A stretch of DNA of 64,000 nucleotides from Pseudoxanthobacter soli DSM 19599 (GCF_900148505.1 NZ_FRXO01000002.1:1-64000), one strand, 5' to 3'. Positions 17,925 through 27,474 are shown, numbered from the stretch's first letter. The notes: a model not told the origin generated them from the sequence alone. Numbers and translations: made by a program.

Positions 17925-19376
17925 TCAGGGCTTGCTTCCGATCTGACCCAGCAACTCCGTGGCCCGCGTCGGCTGTTCCGAGAGGGTCACGGCCCGCTCC
18001 AGGACTGCCTTCGCCTCGTCCAGTTTGCCGGTGGCAATGAGAAGGTCGGCCAGCCCGATATGCGCCCAGTAGTCGTTCGGCGCGAGGCCGACGGCGCGGC
18101 GCCAGTGATGGAGCGCGACGACGGCCTGCCCCTCGCGTTGGGCGATCTCGGCCAGCGTGCGGTAGGGGTCCGACAATTGCGGGCTGATCTCAGCCGCCCG
18201 ATGGCACAGCGTGCGTGCGACGTCGAAGTCGCCCTGCCCGACGGCACGGATCGCCCAGCGAACGAAGGCGTGAGTGCGCTCGGCGGGCGGCACCGCGTCA
18301 GGCGGGGGAAGCTCGGCGCCCTGCCCAGCGCGTTGGGCGATCTCGTCAAGCGTGCGCTGGGCATCCGGCAGCTGCGGGCTGATCTGGATCGCCCGATGGC
18401 ACAGCGTGCGCGCGATGTCGAAGTCGCCCTGCTCCATTGCTTGGGCCGCCCAGCGGACTAGGGCCTGGGCGCGCTCGACGGGCGGCATCACCGCCTCCGG
18501 CGGGAGCAGGCCGGCGGCGTCGGGGCGTGAACGCAGCAAATCGGCGGAGACATACCAGTCGTCCCACTGGGAAATCTCCGGAAAGACCCGATAGTACCCT
18601 TTCGATTCCAGAAGCCTGTATATGTCCTCGCGCCGCGCGTCGAAGTTGTGCTCGATGGTGAGGCATCCGATCTGCCAGCGGTCGAAGTCGAACGTGCTGA
18701 GGATGGTCAGTTCGGCCCCCTCGACATCAAGCGACAGAAAATCAATCTGCGCCGGCGCGTTCGCCCGCGTCAGCAGGTCGTTGAGCGACACGGTCGTCAG
18801 CTCGATCGTCTGCACCGGGCGCTCCCGCTCCGCGACATCGCTGGACGAGACCGGCCTGTCGCCGAGTTCCTGATTGATTCCGGAGAATTCGGGCTCCAGC
18901 GTGCAGTCGAAGGAAACGGTCCTGCCCGTGACGTCGAGTACGCAGTCCGTCATCACCGCGCAGGCGCGGTTCTTCAGGAGCGACTGGTGAAAGACGGGAT
19001 TGGGCTCGACGACGATGCCCTGCCATCCGTACGCCTTCTCCAGGAGATAGGTGTTCGAGATAAGAATGCCGTCGCCCGTGCCGACCTCGACGAAGAAGCC
19101 GCCCCGCTTTCCCCCACTCATGTGGAGAGCGAACAGATCCTGAAAGATCTGGGCATAGGACTCCGAGGCCTTGGTGATGAGCGTCTCGGCGAAATTCCCG
19201 AGCGCACTGGCAGCCCCGTGCTGCCGGCGGATCAGCGCCAAGGCAAAGGTGCTGCGCTCGAGCGCCGCCATGTCGAGGTCGACACTGGTGTAGAGACTGC
19301 GCCGGCGACTTTCCTCGCTGGCCAGAGCCTGGGGAGCGGTTCCATCAAGTTCCGGCCGTGACATTGCAGGCGCCAT
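17925..19376 (-). CDS. FkbM-family methyltransferase with C-terminal TPR repeats
   Basis: About 483 residues. The FkbM domain has FAETLITKASESYAQIFQDLF, FFVEVGTGDGILISNTYLLE (SAM-binding), VVEPNP, DFLSLDVEGAEL and YYRVFPEISQWDDWYV. FkbM proteins O-methylate sugars or polyketides and are common in polysaccharide loci. The C-terminal third carries TPR-like helices, including a near-exact tandem duplication with a 195-base period (VERAQALVRWA... and AERTHAFVRWA...), then WAHIGLADLLIATGKLDEAKAVLERA. Start is uncertain: ATG at 19376 or 19364; the frame is open to 19616. Probably transcribed with the large fusion gene downstream. Confidence 0.85.
   Translation of the reverse strand: MAPAMSRPELDGTAPQALASEESRRRSLYTSVDLDMAALERSTFALALIRRQHGAASALGNFAETLITKASESYAQIFQDLFALHMSGGKRGGFFVEVGTGDGILISNTYLLEKAYGWQGIVVEPNPVFHQSLLKNRACAVMTDCVLDVTGRTVSFDCTLEPEFSGINQELGDRPVSSSDVAERERPVQTIELTTVSLNDLLTRANAPAQIDFLSLDVEGAELTILSTFDFDRWQIGCLTIEHNFDARREDIYRLLESKGYYRVFPEISQWDDWYVSADLLRSRPDAAGLLPPEAVMPPVERAQALVRWAAQAMEQGDFDIARTLCHRAIQISPQLPDAQRTLDEIAQRAGQGAELPPPDAVPPAERTHAFVRWAIRAVGQGDFDVARTLCHRAAEISPQLSDPYRTLAEIAQREGQAVVALHHWRRAVGLAPNDYWAHIGLADLLIATGKLDEAKAVLERAVTLSEQPTRATELLGQIGSKP
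18120..18500 (-). repeat. 195-base tandem duplication inside the FkbM/TPR gene
   Basis: The word GATGGCACAGCGTGCG occurs at 18200 and again at 18395, exactly 195 bases apart, and similarity extends on both sides. It encodes two 65-residue TPR-like units that differ at scattered positions, so the duplication is not brand new. The phase is preserved. Confidence 0.75.
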
Positions 19377-19631
19377 CCTCGCGTCGATCACAGGAAAATC
19401 GTCCCGGAGCGAGGTGGCGAAACGACCTTCGCGCCGATAGGGACTGATACTGCATCGGTCGGGGAAGCGAAAGCGCCGTAATCCCGCATGTCCGCCGGGC
19501 ACAACCCGTTCGAACCACGGAAGAAAGCGGCCGGCAGCGATCCCGACGGCTCGCTTGTCGAAATGCGGTATTGTCGCCGCGTAAAGGAGCGCCTGACGAC
19601 GGATTTCCGCCGCCACGCGAATGCTTGCCCC

Positions 19632-20582
19632 CTACCCGCCCCTGACCGTGAGCATCCAGTTCAGCACCTGACGCCAGTCCGTCATGCGGATCGGCGTGCC
19701 GTGGGAGCCGGTATCGAACAGCACGAAACGGATCGGATAGTCCGGCTCGGCCTGCTTCACCTTCTTGAAGAAGGCCTCCTGGCCGATCCAGGGGATGACG
19801 GCATCGTCGCTGCCGTGGCCGATATAGATCGGCAGCCATCGCGACGGCTTCTCGGCGGCGATGACGGAGAGGTACTTGTCGTCGACGACGGAGCCGAGCA
19901 GCAGCATACCGCCCATCAGGCGGGCGGTGGCGGGGTCTTCCGCCACCTGCCAGCACAGCACGCCGCCATAGGATCCGCAGGCGACGAAGATCGGCGCGCC
20001 GGGATTGTCGGCGGCGAGTGTGGTCATCAGCGCCTTCACGTCTTCGGCACCGCGCGCCTCGAAATTCGAGAAATCCGTCGAGACATAGAGCCCGCCGTTG
20101 CGCACCATCAGGTTCTTGATGCGGTTGAAGTTGCCGCCGAACATCCAGTCGTTGTTGCCCTGGAAGCGGTTGCCGCCGACGCCGTGCAGGTAGATCACGA
20201 TCAGGCGGGCGCCGGTCCGCCGGCCGGCGGCGATGTACTTCACCTGCCGGTCGCCGACATTGAGCGTGATGTGGCTTTCGGAATTGCCGAAGCCGAGCAG
20301 CGTCACGTATTCGCCGTGGACCTTCTGTTCCCACACCTCGTCGCGCTGCCAGATATCGCGCTGCTTGACGTACTGAATGGTGAGATAATCGCCGCCATAG
20401 CTGCTGGAGAGCACGGCCGGGTACTTGAACAGGTCGTCCTTATAGGGGGCGAGCGGCGCCTGCGCGGCGGCCATGGCGACGTTGGCGAAGAGGACGGCAA
20501 CGGCCACGGCGAGCCACCGCAGCGGCATCGCCAGCCGGCCAAGGGCGCGCCGAAACCGGCCTTTCGTGCTTCCGCCCATCAT
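19632..20582 (-). CDS. Exported alpha/beta-hydrolase-like protein
   Basis: About 316 residues. The N terminus has basic residues followed by LRWLAVAVAVLFANVAMAAAQA, a Sec signal peptide with likely cleavage after AMAAAQA, so the protein is periplasmic or secreted. The core has LIVIYLHGVGGNRF (oxyanion-loop region), a CGSYGG nucleophile-like motif (a variant of GxSxG), IYIGHGSDDAVIPW (Asp) and TGSHGTPI (His), giving a plausible Ser-Asp-His triad as in dienelactone-hydrolase-like enzymes. ATG 20582 (or 20579) chosen; the frame is open upstream through a 15-base repeat into moeB. Substrate unknown. Same strand as moeB-cysK and possibly co-transcribed. Confidence 0.75.
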   Translation of the reverse strand: MMGGSTKGRFRRALGRLAMPLRWLAVAVAVLFANVAMAAAQAPLAPYKDDLFKYPAVLSSSYGGDYLTIQYVKQRDIWQRDEVWEQKVHGEYVTLLGFGNSESHITLNVGDRQVKYIAAGRRTGARLIVIYLHGVGGNRFQGNNDWMFGGNFNRIKNLMVRNGGLYVSTDFSNFEARGAEDVKALMTTLAADNPGAPIFVACGSYGGVLCWQVAEDPATARLMGGMLLLGSVVDDKYLSVIAAEKPSRWLPIYIGHGSDDAVIPWIGQEAFFKKVKQAEPDYPIRFVLFDTGSHGTPIRMTDWRQVLNWMLTVRGG

Positions 20583-20588
20583 CGCCAC

Positions 20589-20648
20589 ATCCAAGCCTTC
20601 AATATCCAAGCCTTCAATATCCGCGCCTTCGTTGTCCCAGCCTTCGTT
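20589..20648 (-). repeat. Four tandem 15-base units upstream of the hydrolase gene
   Basis: Units at 20589-20603, 20604-20618, 20619-20633 and 20634-20648. The first two are identical (ATCCAAGCCTTCAAT on the plus strand); the others differ at a few positions. The period is a multiple of three and on the minus strand reads as pentapeptides NEGWD-NEGAD-IEGLD-IEGLD in frame with the hydrolase. It may therefore be coding if translation begins at a TTG overlapping the moeB stop codon. Confidence 0.85.
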
Positions 20649-20668
20649 CCTGCCGACCAGCGCGAGAC

Positions 20669-21430
20669 TCAATATTCGATGGTCTCGAAGCGCATCGACA
20701 GCGCATCGACGATCAGCAGGCGCCCGACCAGCGGACGGCCGATCCCGAGCAGCACGCGGACCACCTCCGTCGCCTGCAGGGTGCCCATAAGGCCGGCCAC
20801 GGTCCCGAGCACCCCGGCCTCCTCGCAATTCGGAATCGTACCCTCCGCCGGCGGGGAAGGAAACAGATCGCGATAGGTGGGATTCGATGTCCCGTCGTCC
20901 CGGGTGGTCCACGGCATCAGTGTCGTCAGCGTGCCGTCGAAGCGGCCGAGCGCGGCACTCACCAGCGGGCGCCGCAGCAGGGCGCAGCTATCGGCGAGAA
21001 GATAGCGGGTGGCGAAATTGTCGGACCCGTCCGCGACGACGTCATAGGCCGCGACGAGCGCCTCGGCGTTGTCCGCATCGAGGCGCAGGGCGTGCCTCTC
21101 GACCGTCACATGGGGGTTGAGCCGGCCGATGGCATCGGCCGCACTGTCCACCTTAGGCCGTCCGATATCGGCGGTGCCATGGATGACCTGACGCTGGAGA
21201 TTGGACACCGCCACCGTGTCGTCGTCGACGACACCGACGGTCCCGATCCCGGCAGCGGCGAGATAGAGCGCGAGGGGCGAACCGAGCCCTCCCGCTCCGA
21301 CGACGAGAACGCGGGCCGCCTTCAGCCTCTGTTGGCCGGGGCCACCCACCTCCGGCAGCACAAGCTGGCGGGCATAGCGGGCGATCTCGTCACCCGCGAA
21401 CACCGGTTGCGGCTCGCCCTGCTGTTCCAT
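20669..21430 (-). CDS. moeB: MoeB/ThiF-type adenylyltransferase (E1-like)
   Basis: Activates the C-terminal Gly-Gly of a sulfur-carrier protein (MoaD- or ThiS-like) by adenylation, for molybdopterin or thiamine synthesis. The protein has RYARQLVLPEVGGPGQQ, the nucleotide-binding VLVVGAGGLGSPLALYL, DDDTVAVSNLQRQVIH and DGSDNFATRYLL, all hallmarks of the E1-like family. The zinc-binding CxxC pairs of E. coli MoeB are absent (YRDLF replaces the Cys-bearing YRCLF), leaving one conserved-type Cys in PNCEEAGVLG. Start ATG 21430; a TTG at 21460 overlapping the cysK stop is an alternative. Follows cysK in an apparent operon, consistent with sulfur metabolism. Confidence 0.88.
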   Translation of the reverse strand: MEQQGEPQPVFAGDEIARYARQLVLPEVGGPGQQRLKAARVLVVGAGGLGSPLALYLAAAGIGTVGVVDDDTVAVSNLQRQVIHGTADIGRPKVDSAADAIGRLNPHVTVERHALRLDADNAEALVAAYDVVADGSDNFATRYLLADSCALLRRPLVSAALGRFDGTLTTLMPWTTRDDGTSNPTYRDLFPSPPAEGTIPNCEEAGVLGTVAGLMGTLQATEVVRVLLGIGRPLVGRLLIVDALSMRFETIEY

Positions 21431-21456
21431 CTCGGTCACCCGCTGGCGTGCCGGGC

Positions 21457-22455
21457 TCAATCGAGCCCTTCGAACAGAAGCGTGGAGAGATAGCGCTCTG
21501 CGAAGGACGGAACGATCAGGACGATGGACTTGCCGGCGAACTCCGGCCGGCGTCCGAGCTCCGCCGCCGCCGCGATGGCGGCGCCGGACGAGATGCCGAC
21601 GGGGATGCCCTCCAGCCGCGCGGCGAGACGGGCGTGCTTGAAGGCATCGTCGTTGGAGACGCCGATCACCTCGTCATAGATGTGGGTGTCGAGCACGGCC
21701 GGCACGAAGCCTGCGCCGATGCCCTGGATCTTGTGCGGTCCCGGCGCTCCGCCGGACAGAACCGGGCTGTCGGCCGGCTCGACGGCGACGATGCGGATGT
21801 CCGGATTGCGCGCCTTTAGCACCTGTCCGACGCCGGTAATGGTGCCGCCGGTGCCGACGCCCGCCACGAAGGCATCGACGTGGCCGTCGGTATCGTTCCA
21901 GATCTCCTCGGCGGTGGTGGCGCGATGGATCGCCGGGTTGGCGGGATTGATGAACTGCTGCGGCATCACCGCACCGGGAATTTCCGTCAGGATTTCCTCG
22001 GCCCGGGCAACCGCGCCCTTCATGCCCTTGGCCGCCTCGGTCAGTTCCAACTCCGCGCCGAGCAGTTTCAGCATCTTGCGGCGCTCGACCGACATCGATT
22101 CGGGCATCACCAGGATAAGCCGGTAGCCCCGGGCCGCCGCGGTGAAGGCAAGCGCGATGCCGGTATTGCCCGACGTCGGCTCGACCAGCACCGACTGGCC
22201 CCGCGTGATGCGGCCCTCGGCCTCCAGCGCGTCGATCATGGCGACGCCGATGCGGTCCTTCACGCTCGAGATCGGGTTGAAGAACTCAAGCTTGGCGAGC
22301 AGCGTCGCCCCGACGCCGAGTTCCGCCGCCAGCCGGTCCATCCGCACCAGCGGCGTGTTGCCGACCGTCTCGGTGATGGAACCGTAGATGCGGCCGCGGC
22401 CGGGCCGGGTTGCGGGTTCGGTGCCGGTTCCCCGGGCTTCGCCAGCATTCGCCAT
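21457..22455 (-). CDS. cysK: Cysteine synthase A (O-acetylserine sulfhydrylase)
   Basis: PLP enzyme that makes cysteine from O-acetylserine and sulfide. The 332-residue protein has [10 protein letters not shown], the PLP lysine in [24 protein letters not shown], the phosphate loop [13 protein letters not shown] and [12 protein letters not shown] 22455 is preceded by GGAGG with eight bases spacing, which decides the start over an upstream TTG. The 3' end meets moeB. No SAM-type riboswitch was recognised in the 256 bases upstream. Confidence 0.96.
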   Translation of the reverse strand: MANAGEARGTGTEPATRPGRGRIYGSITETVGNTPLVRMDRLAAELGVGATLLAKLEFFNPISSVKDRIGVAMIDALEAEGRITRGQSVLVEPTSGNTGIALAFTAAARGYRLILVMPESMSVERRKMLKLLGAELELTEAAKGMKGAVARAEEILTEIPGAVMPQQFINPANPAIHRATTAEEIWNDTDGHVDAFVAGVGTGGTITGVGQVLKARNPDIRIVAVEPADSPVLSGGAPGPHKIQGIGAGFVPAVLDTHIYDEVIGVSNDDAFKHARLAARLEGIPVGISSGAAIAAAAELGRRPEFAGKSIVLIVPSFAERYLSTLLFEGLD

Positions 22456-22711
22456 GATTGTTTCCTCCAAGCGGACGAGCGTCGAAATCCACTCGCCGGA
22501 TAGACATCTTCGGGGACATGACCCCCAAACACCCCAGAGCGCAAGGGCCGTTATCCCGGTGCACCGGCGGCGTCGGGCTTCCGTTCAAGACCCACAGACA
22601 TCGTCTTAACGCCGTTCGCCAACGCAGGTCGTTCCGATCCGCACGGAAGATGCCCGCGCTCCCAAGGCCGGGGCGATTTCTCGTAAACCGGGTATTTCAG
22701 GCCGGCGGGCG

Positions 22712-23161
22712 CTAGCGGCCCGTCGACCCGAACCCGCCGGCGCCGCGCACCGTCTCCGGTAGTTCGGAGACCTCGGTGAGAACCGGCACGGCGACCGCCG
22801 CCACCACCATCTGGGCAATGCGCTGGCCGCGTTCAACCGTGAACGGCTCACGGCCGTGATTGATCAGGATCACCTTGAGCTCGCCGCGATAGTCGGCATC
22901 GACGGTTCCGGGCGCGTTGAGCACGGTCACGCCGTGCTTGGCCGCGAGTCCCGAGCGCGGCCGCACCTGTGCCTCGAAACCTTCCGGTAGGGCGATCGCG
23001 AGGCCCGTCGGCACCATGGCATAGGCACCGGGCGCGATCACCACCGGCGCATCCGCAGGCACCGCCGCTGGCAGGTCGAGCCCCGCCGCACCGGCCGTCG
23101 CCGCGGCCGGGAGCGGCAGGTCGCTGCCGTGCGGCAGCCGGAGGACGGCGACGGAAACCAT
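22712..23161 (-). CDS. dut: dUTP diphosphatase
   Basis: Hydrolyses dUTP to dUMP, keeping uracil out of DNA and feeding dTMP synthesis. The 149-residue protein shows the five dUTPase motifs: [33 protein letters not shown] (with the catalytic Asp), RGQRIAQMV and the flexible tail [14 protein letters not shown] 23161 is used; upstream open frame is not coding-like. It lies 83 bases downstream of coaBC on the same strand, the coaBC-dut arrangement seen in many proteobacteria. Confidence 0.96.
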   Translation of the reverse strand: MVSVAVLRLPHGSDLPLPAAATAGAAGLDLPAAVPADAPVVIAPGAYAMVPTGLAIALPEGFEAQVRPRSGLAAKHGVTVLNAPGTVDADYRGELKVILINHGREPFTVERGQRIAQMVVAAVAVPVLTEVSELPETVRGAGGFGSTGR

Positions 23162-23244
23162 GGAAACCTCGTTTCGTTCGGCGGATCGTGAGGCGGCGGC
23201 CTGTCGGTGGCGGCCGCGTTCGGGAGGTGACGGGCCGGAGGCCT

Positions 23245-24480
23245 TCAGGCGCCGGCGAAATGATCGGCGATGCGTCCGACCAGGCGGCGGGCCACATCCT
23301 CCTTGGCGAGCCGCGGCCATTCCTCGATGCCGGCGCGGGAGACGATGCGCACGGTGTTGAACGCGCCTCCCATATTCCCGGTCTCCGGATTGACGTCGTT
23401 GGCGACGATCCAGTCACAGCCCTTGCGGTCGAGCTTGGCGCGGGCATTGGCGATCAGATCGTCGGTCTCAGCCGCGAATCCGACGAGAAGCTTCGGACGT
23501 GCCGACGGATGATGGCCGAGGGTCGCGAGGATGTCCGGGTTCTCGACCAGAACCAGAGCGGGCGGCCGGCCGGAGCCGTCCTTCTTGATCTTGTGGCCGC
23601 TGTCGGCCTCCGTCCGCCAGTCGGCGACGGCGGCGGTCATCACTGCGGCGTCGACCGGCAGGGCGCTTTCCACCGCGGCCATCATCTCGCGGGCGGTCTC
23701 GACGCGTACCACATTCACACCGGGCGGATCGGCGAGCGAAACCGGCCCGCTCACCAGCACCACGTCGGCGCCCTCCTCCGCCGCAGCGGCGGCGATGGCG
23801 AAGCCCTGCCGCCCGGACGAGCGGTTGGCAATGTAGCGCACAGGATCGATGGGCTCATGGGTCGGGCCGGCGGTGACGAGCACCTTGCGGCCGGCGAGCC
23901 GGCCCGCACGCTGCGGTGCCAGCACGCTTTCGACCGCGGCGACGATCTCAAGCGGCTCGGACATGCGGCCGACGCCGGATTCGCCCCGCTCCGCCATGGC
24001 CCCGCTGTTCGGTCCGACCACGCGCACGCCGTCGGCCGCGAGCACGGCGAGATTGCGCTGCGTCGCGGGGTGCGACCACATGCTCGGGTTCATCGCCGGC
24101 GCGACCAGGACCGGCTTGTCGGTCGCCAGCAGGCAGGCGGTGGCGAGATCGCCGGCAAGGCCATGCGCCATCTTGGCGAGAAGATCGGCCGTCGCCGGCG
24201 CGACCACGACGATGTCGGTCTCGCGCGCCAGCCGGATGTGGCCGATATCGTGCTCGGCGGTCAGGTCGAACAGGTCGTCGAACACCCGCTCGCCCGTCAG
24301 CGCACCGAAGGCCAGCGGCGTGGCGAAAGCCTTGGCCGCCTCGGTCATGATGGCACGGACGGTAAAGCCGCGTTCCTTCAGCCGCCGCACAAGATCGAGC
24401 GACTTGTAGGCGGCGATGCCGCCGCCGACGATAAGCAGCACGCGCCGGCCGGTGAATGCGGCCGCTTGCTCCGCCGACAT
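23245..24480 (-). CDS. coaBC: Bifunctional phosphopantothenoylcysteine decarboxylase / phosphopantothenate-cysteine ligase
   Basis: Two consecutive coenzyme A steps in one 411-residue protein. The N-terminal CoaC flavoprotein has [35 protein letters not shown] and the diagnostic PAMNPSMW. The C-terminal CoaB part has [37 protein letters not shown] and HKIKKDG. ATG 24480. The gene precedes dut; upstream lies the LpoA-like lipoprotein gene on the same strand after 38 bases, so all three could be co-transcribed. Confidence 0.96.
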   Translation of the reverse strand: MSAEQAAAFTGRRVLLIVGGGIAAYKSLDLVRRLKERGFTVRAIMTEAAKAFATPLAFGALTGERVFDDLFDLTAEHDIGHIRLARETDIVVVAPATADLLAKMAHGLAGDLATACLLATDKPVLVAPAMNPSMWSHPATQRNLAVLAADGVRVVGPNSGAMAERGESGVGRMSEPLEIVAAVESVLAPQRAGRLAGRKVLVTAGPTHEPIDPVRYIANRSSGRQGFAIAAAAAEEGADVVLVSGPVSLADPPGVNVVRVETAREMMAAVESALPVDAAVMTAAVADWRTEADSGHKIKKDGSGRPPALVLVENPDILATLGHHPSARPKLLVGFAAETDDLIANARAKLDRKGCDWIVANDVNPETGNMGGAFNTVRIVSRAGIEEWPRLAKEDVARRLVGRIADHFAGA

Positions 24481-24518
24481 CGCTCAGTTCTCCGGCGAGC
24501 CGGCGCGGCTGCGCGCGG

Positions 24519-25778
24519 TCACGACGCCGCCGCGAAGCTGCGCGGCGCCGGAACCCGGATCTGGACGGTGCCGCCACTGATCTCGTAGACGGCGAGGCCG
24601 CGCCGGTTCTGGCCGTTCGGCTCGAACCGGAACAGGCCGTCGACGCCGATGAAGCCGTCGCGGTTGGTCAGCACGGCTTCCGAGAACGGCTGCGGGCCGG
24701 CGCTGCGCACGAGTCCTGCGGCGAGGGTGGCGCCGTCATAGGCGAGCGAGGCGGTGCGCGGCGGCGCCGCGCCATAGCGCGCATTGTAGCGCGACGCGAA
24801 TGCCTGGAAGCCGGCCTTGTCCGGGGCCGGATACCAGCCGCCGTTGAAGGCGGGATTGGAGCTGACGCGCGGGTCGTCCCACTGTCCGCTGCCGAGAAGC
24901 TGCACGCGGCCGCCCGAAAGCCCGCTCTGCGACAGCGCCGTGCCGATCGCGGCGGCGGCATCGCCGCCTTCCGGCACGAACAGCGAATCGATCTGCGACC
25001 CGAAGCTCGCGATCGACTGCGCCTTCTGCGCGAGGTCGGACCGGTTGGCGGCATAGCGTTCGACCGAGAGAAGCCGGATGCCGGAGCGGCCGGCAATCTC
25101 GCGCAGCGCGGCTTCCACCACGAGGCCGTAGGCCGAATCCGGCAGCAGCGCCGACATCGACCGCTTTCCCTGGCTGCCGGCATAGGTGACGATCCGCTCC
25201 ACGTCCTGCTGCGGCAGGAAGCTCAGCAAATAGACGCCGGGCCCGGCGACGGAAACGTCGGTGGAGAAGCCGATGATCGGCACATTGGCCGGACGCGCGA
25301 CGGAGGCCGCGCCGGACACGGCGGCAGAGAAGATCGGACCGAGGATCAGCTGCGCGCCCTGGCCGATGGCCTGCTGCACGGCATTGCGCGCGCCGGCATC
25401 CGAGCCGCCATCGTCCTTGACGAGAATGCGGATGTTGCCCTGCGGGAAGTCCGCCACCGCCAGCGCGGCTGCATTGCGGAACGACTGGCCGAGCGGGCTT
25501 GCGAGCGGCAGCAACAGGGCGATCGGAACGGTGCCGGTGCCGAGCACTTCCTCCGGGGGGCCGGCCGTTGCGGAGGCTGCCGGTGTGGGCTGCGTGGCCT
25601 GGTTCGTGGTGGTCGTGCAGGCTGCGGCGAGGCCGGCGAAGGCGACGCCGAAAGCCGTGCGGCGGGTCATCCCCCTGTCCGAGGCTGCGCCTGCGGCCGA
25701 AGAGGCAACGCCCGCGGCCCCTGTCATCTGCTCGGCCGTCTCCGGCCGGAATTCGCCAGCACCATCAACGCGGGACAC
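24519..25778 (-). CDS. Periplasmic-binding-fold lipoprotein, LpoA/penicillin-binding protein activator-like
   Basis: 419 residues. A lipobox LAAAC preceded by MTRRTAFGVAFAG indicates a lipoprotein with a twin-arginine-like signal. The rest has a two-lobed type I periplasmic binding fold: VPIALLLPLASPLGQSF, ILVKDDGGSDAGARNAVQQAI, LILGPIFSAAV, GFSTDVSVAGPGVY and LAYDGATLAAGL. GTG 25778 has AAGGGAG nine bases upstream and is annotated, although ATG 25670 begins right at the signal peptide. It is divergent from rsmI-yraN; in enterobacteria lpoA, rsmI and yraN are also neighbours, supporting a cell-wall synthase activator role in the outer membrane. Ligand unknown. Confidence 0.82.
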   Translation of the reverse strand: MSRVDGAGEFRPETAEQMTGAAGVASSAAGAASDRGMTRRTAFGVAFAGLAAACTTTTNQATQPTPAASATAGPPEEVLGTGTVPIALLLPLASPLGQSFRNAAALAVADFPQGNIRILVKDDGGSDAGARNAVQQAIGQGAQLILGPIFSAAVSGAASVARPANVPIIGFSTDVSVAGPGVYLLSFLPQQDVERIVTYAGSQGKRSMSALLPDSAYGLVVEAALREIAGRSGIRLLSVERYAANRSDLAQKAQSIASFGSQIDSLFVPEGGDAAAAIGTALSQSGLSGGRVQLLGSGQWDDPRVSSNPAFNGGWYPAPDKAGFQAFASRYNARYGAAPPRTASLAYDGATLAAGLVRSAGPQPFSEAVLTNRDGFIGVDGLFRFEPNGQNRRGLAVYEISGGTVQIRVPAPRSFAAAS

Positions 25779-25990
25779 CGTTACGCTCTCCCTTGCCTGT
25801 CGCGCCCGGATCCGCCCCAGCGAGCCCCGGTTTCAAACGCCGAACACATGGCATGACCGCCCACCGGGCGACCAATTCGATTGTAGGGCTCGACAAGGCC
25901 ACGCGAAAGCGGCCATGTCAAAGTGAAGTCTGGTTTTTCCGCCCGGATGCGACCGTATCCGGGTGCCGTTGCCGTTGTGGATGCGCTGCG

Positions 25991-26923
25991 ATGCCTGAAT
26001 CCGAACCCCGCGCCGAAGGCGCAGCGCGAAGCTTCGCCATTGCGGGCCGGGCTCTGTCGGCGCCGGCCGCCGCGCCGGGGCTCTATGTCGTCGCCACGCC
26101 GATCGGAAATCTCGGCGACATCACCGTGCGTGCGCTCGAAACTCTGTCGGCCGCCGACCTTGTCGCCTGCGAGGACACGCGGGTGACGCGCGTGCTGCTC
26201 GACCGCTACGCCATCCGGACGAAGCTCGTCGCCTATCACGAGCACAACGCCGCCCGGATGCGGCCGCGCCTTCTGGAGGACCTCGCGGAAGGCCGCTCCA
26301 TCGCCCTCGTCAGCGATGCCGGCACGCCGCTCATTTCAGATCCCGGCTACCGGCTGGTGGTCGATGCGGCGGCAGCCGGCCATAGGGTCGTGCCGATTCC
26401 CGGCGCCTCGGCGCTGCTGTCGGCGCTGGTCACCGCCGGCCTGCCGACCGATGCTTTCCTGTTTGCCGGCTTCCTCGCGCCGAAATCCGCCGCCCGCCGC
26501 CGCCGGCTCGCCGAGCTCGCCCGCACTCCGGCGACGCTGGTGTTCTACGAATCGCCCCGCCGCCTCGGCGAATGCCTCGCCGACATGGCCGAGACGCTGG
26601 GAGCGGACCGGCAGGCCGCCGTCGCCCGCGAACTCACCAAGCTCCACGAGACCGTGGTTCGCGGCCCGCTCTCCGAACTCGCCGCCGCGTTTGCCGGCGA
26701 CCCGCCGCGCGGCGAAATCGTGATTGCCGTCGGCCCGCCTGGCGAGATCGCCGCCGACCCGGACGATGTCGACCGCCTCCTCGCCGAAGCGCTCGCCCGC
26801 CTGCCCGTCGGCGCCGCCGCTTCGGAAGTCGCCAAGGCGACGGGTGCCGATCGCCGTGCCCTCTACCGCCGCGCCCTCGACCTCAAGGGCGCTTCGGAGC
26901 CTGACGGCGGCGACGACGGCTAG
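25991..26923 (+). CDS. rsmI: 16S rRNA (cytidine-1402-2'-O)-methyltransferase
   Basis: SAM-dependent tetrapyrrole-methylase-fold enzyme acting on 16S rRNA C1402. The 310-residue protein has LYVVATPIGNLGDITVRALETL, LVACEDTRVTRVLL, IALVSDAGTPLISDPGYRLV, PIPGASALLSALVTAGL and FYESPRRLGECL. ATG 25991 gives about 30 extra residues before the family core. It is followed six bases later by the YraN-family gene and is divergent from the LpoA-like lipoprotein. Confidence 0.94.
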   Translation: MPESEPRAEGAARSFAIAGRALSAPAAAPGLYVVATPIGNLGDITVRALETLSAADLVACEDTRVTRVLLDRYAIRTKLVAYHEHNAARMRPRLLEDLAEGRSIALVSDAGTPLISDPGYRLVVDAAAAGHRVVPIPGASALLSALVTAGLPTDAFLFAGFLAPKSAARRRRLAELARTPATLVFYESPRRLGECLADMAETLGADRQAAVARELTKLHETVVRGPLSELAAAFAGDPPRGEIVIAVGPPGEIAADPDDVDRLLAEALARLPVGAAASEVAKATGADRRALYRRALDLKGASEPDGGDDG

Positions 26924-26929
26924 CCGAAG

Positions 26930-27319
26930 ATGGCGCCGCGCGAACCTCCCTCCCCGGCTTCGGAGCGCATCGCTGCCTACCGGCGCGGGCTGCGGGCCGA
27001 GGCGCTCGCGGCGTGGTGGCTTCGCCTCAAGGGCTACCGCATTCTCGCCCGGCGGTTTCGCACCCCCTCCGGCGAGGTTGATATCGTGGCGCGGCGCGGC
27101 GGCACGGTCGCCTTCGTCGAAGTGAAGCGGCGCGCGACGCTCGATGAGGCGCTGATCGCCGTCACGCCCCGCACCCGACGCCGGATGGAAGCGGCCGTGC
27201 GGCTTTGGCTCGCTCGGCATCCAGCCCACGCTGCGCTGACGCTCCGGTTCGACATCATCGCGCTCGCGCCCGGCCGGCTGCCCCACCATCTCGTCTCGGC
27301 ATTCGCCGAAGGCGAATAG
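26930..27319 (+). CDS. yraN: YraN/UPF0102 family nuclease-fold protein
   Basis: 129 residues. [50 protein letters not shown] contains the D...ExK pattern of a PD-(D/E)XK nuclease-like fold, the hallmark of UPF0102. The biological substrate of the family is not well defined. Translationally close to rsmI (six-base gap), an ancient pairing. Confidence 0.92.
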   Translation: MAPREPPSPASERIAAYRRGLRAEALAAWWLRLKGYRILARRFRTPSGEVDIVARRGGTVAFVEVKRRATLDEALIAVTPRTRRRMEAAVRLWLARHPAHAALTLRFDIIALAPGRLPHHLVSAFAEGE

Positions 27320-27474
27320 GCGGCGTTATCCGTCGCCGCAGTGTGGACAAGGGCGATGGGGCGACCCCATATCATGCCGGATCGTCTCTCTCGGCCGGAC
27401 GCCCGGCACCTGCCCTGATGCCGCGACGCTCGCCGCCCCTGCCATCCCGCCTGCCGTCCACCGGAGTCACTCCC

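Noticed and set aside
20589-20648. CRISPR-like array
   Set aside because: The 15-base units are directly adjacent without spacers; this is a simple tandem repeat.
22456-22711. Possible SAM or cysteine-related riboswitch upstream of cysK
   Set aside because: No conserved riboswitch core could be recognised; only a Shine-Dalgarno sequence is convincing.
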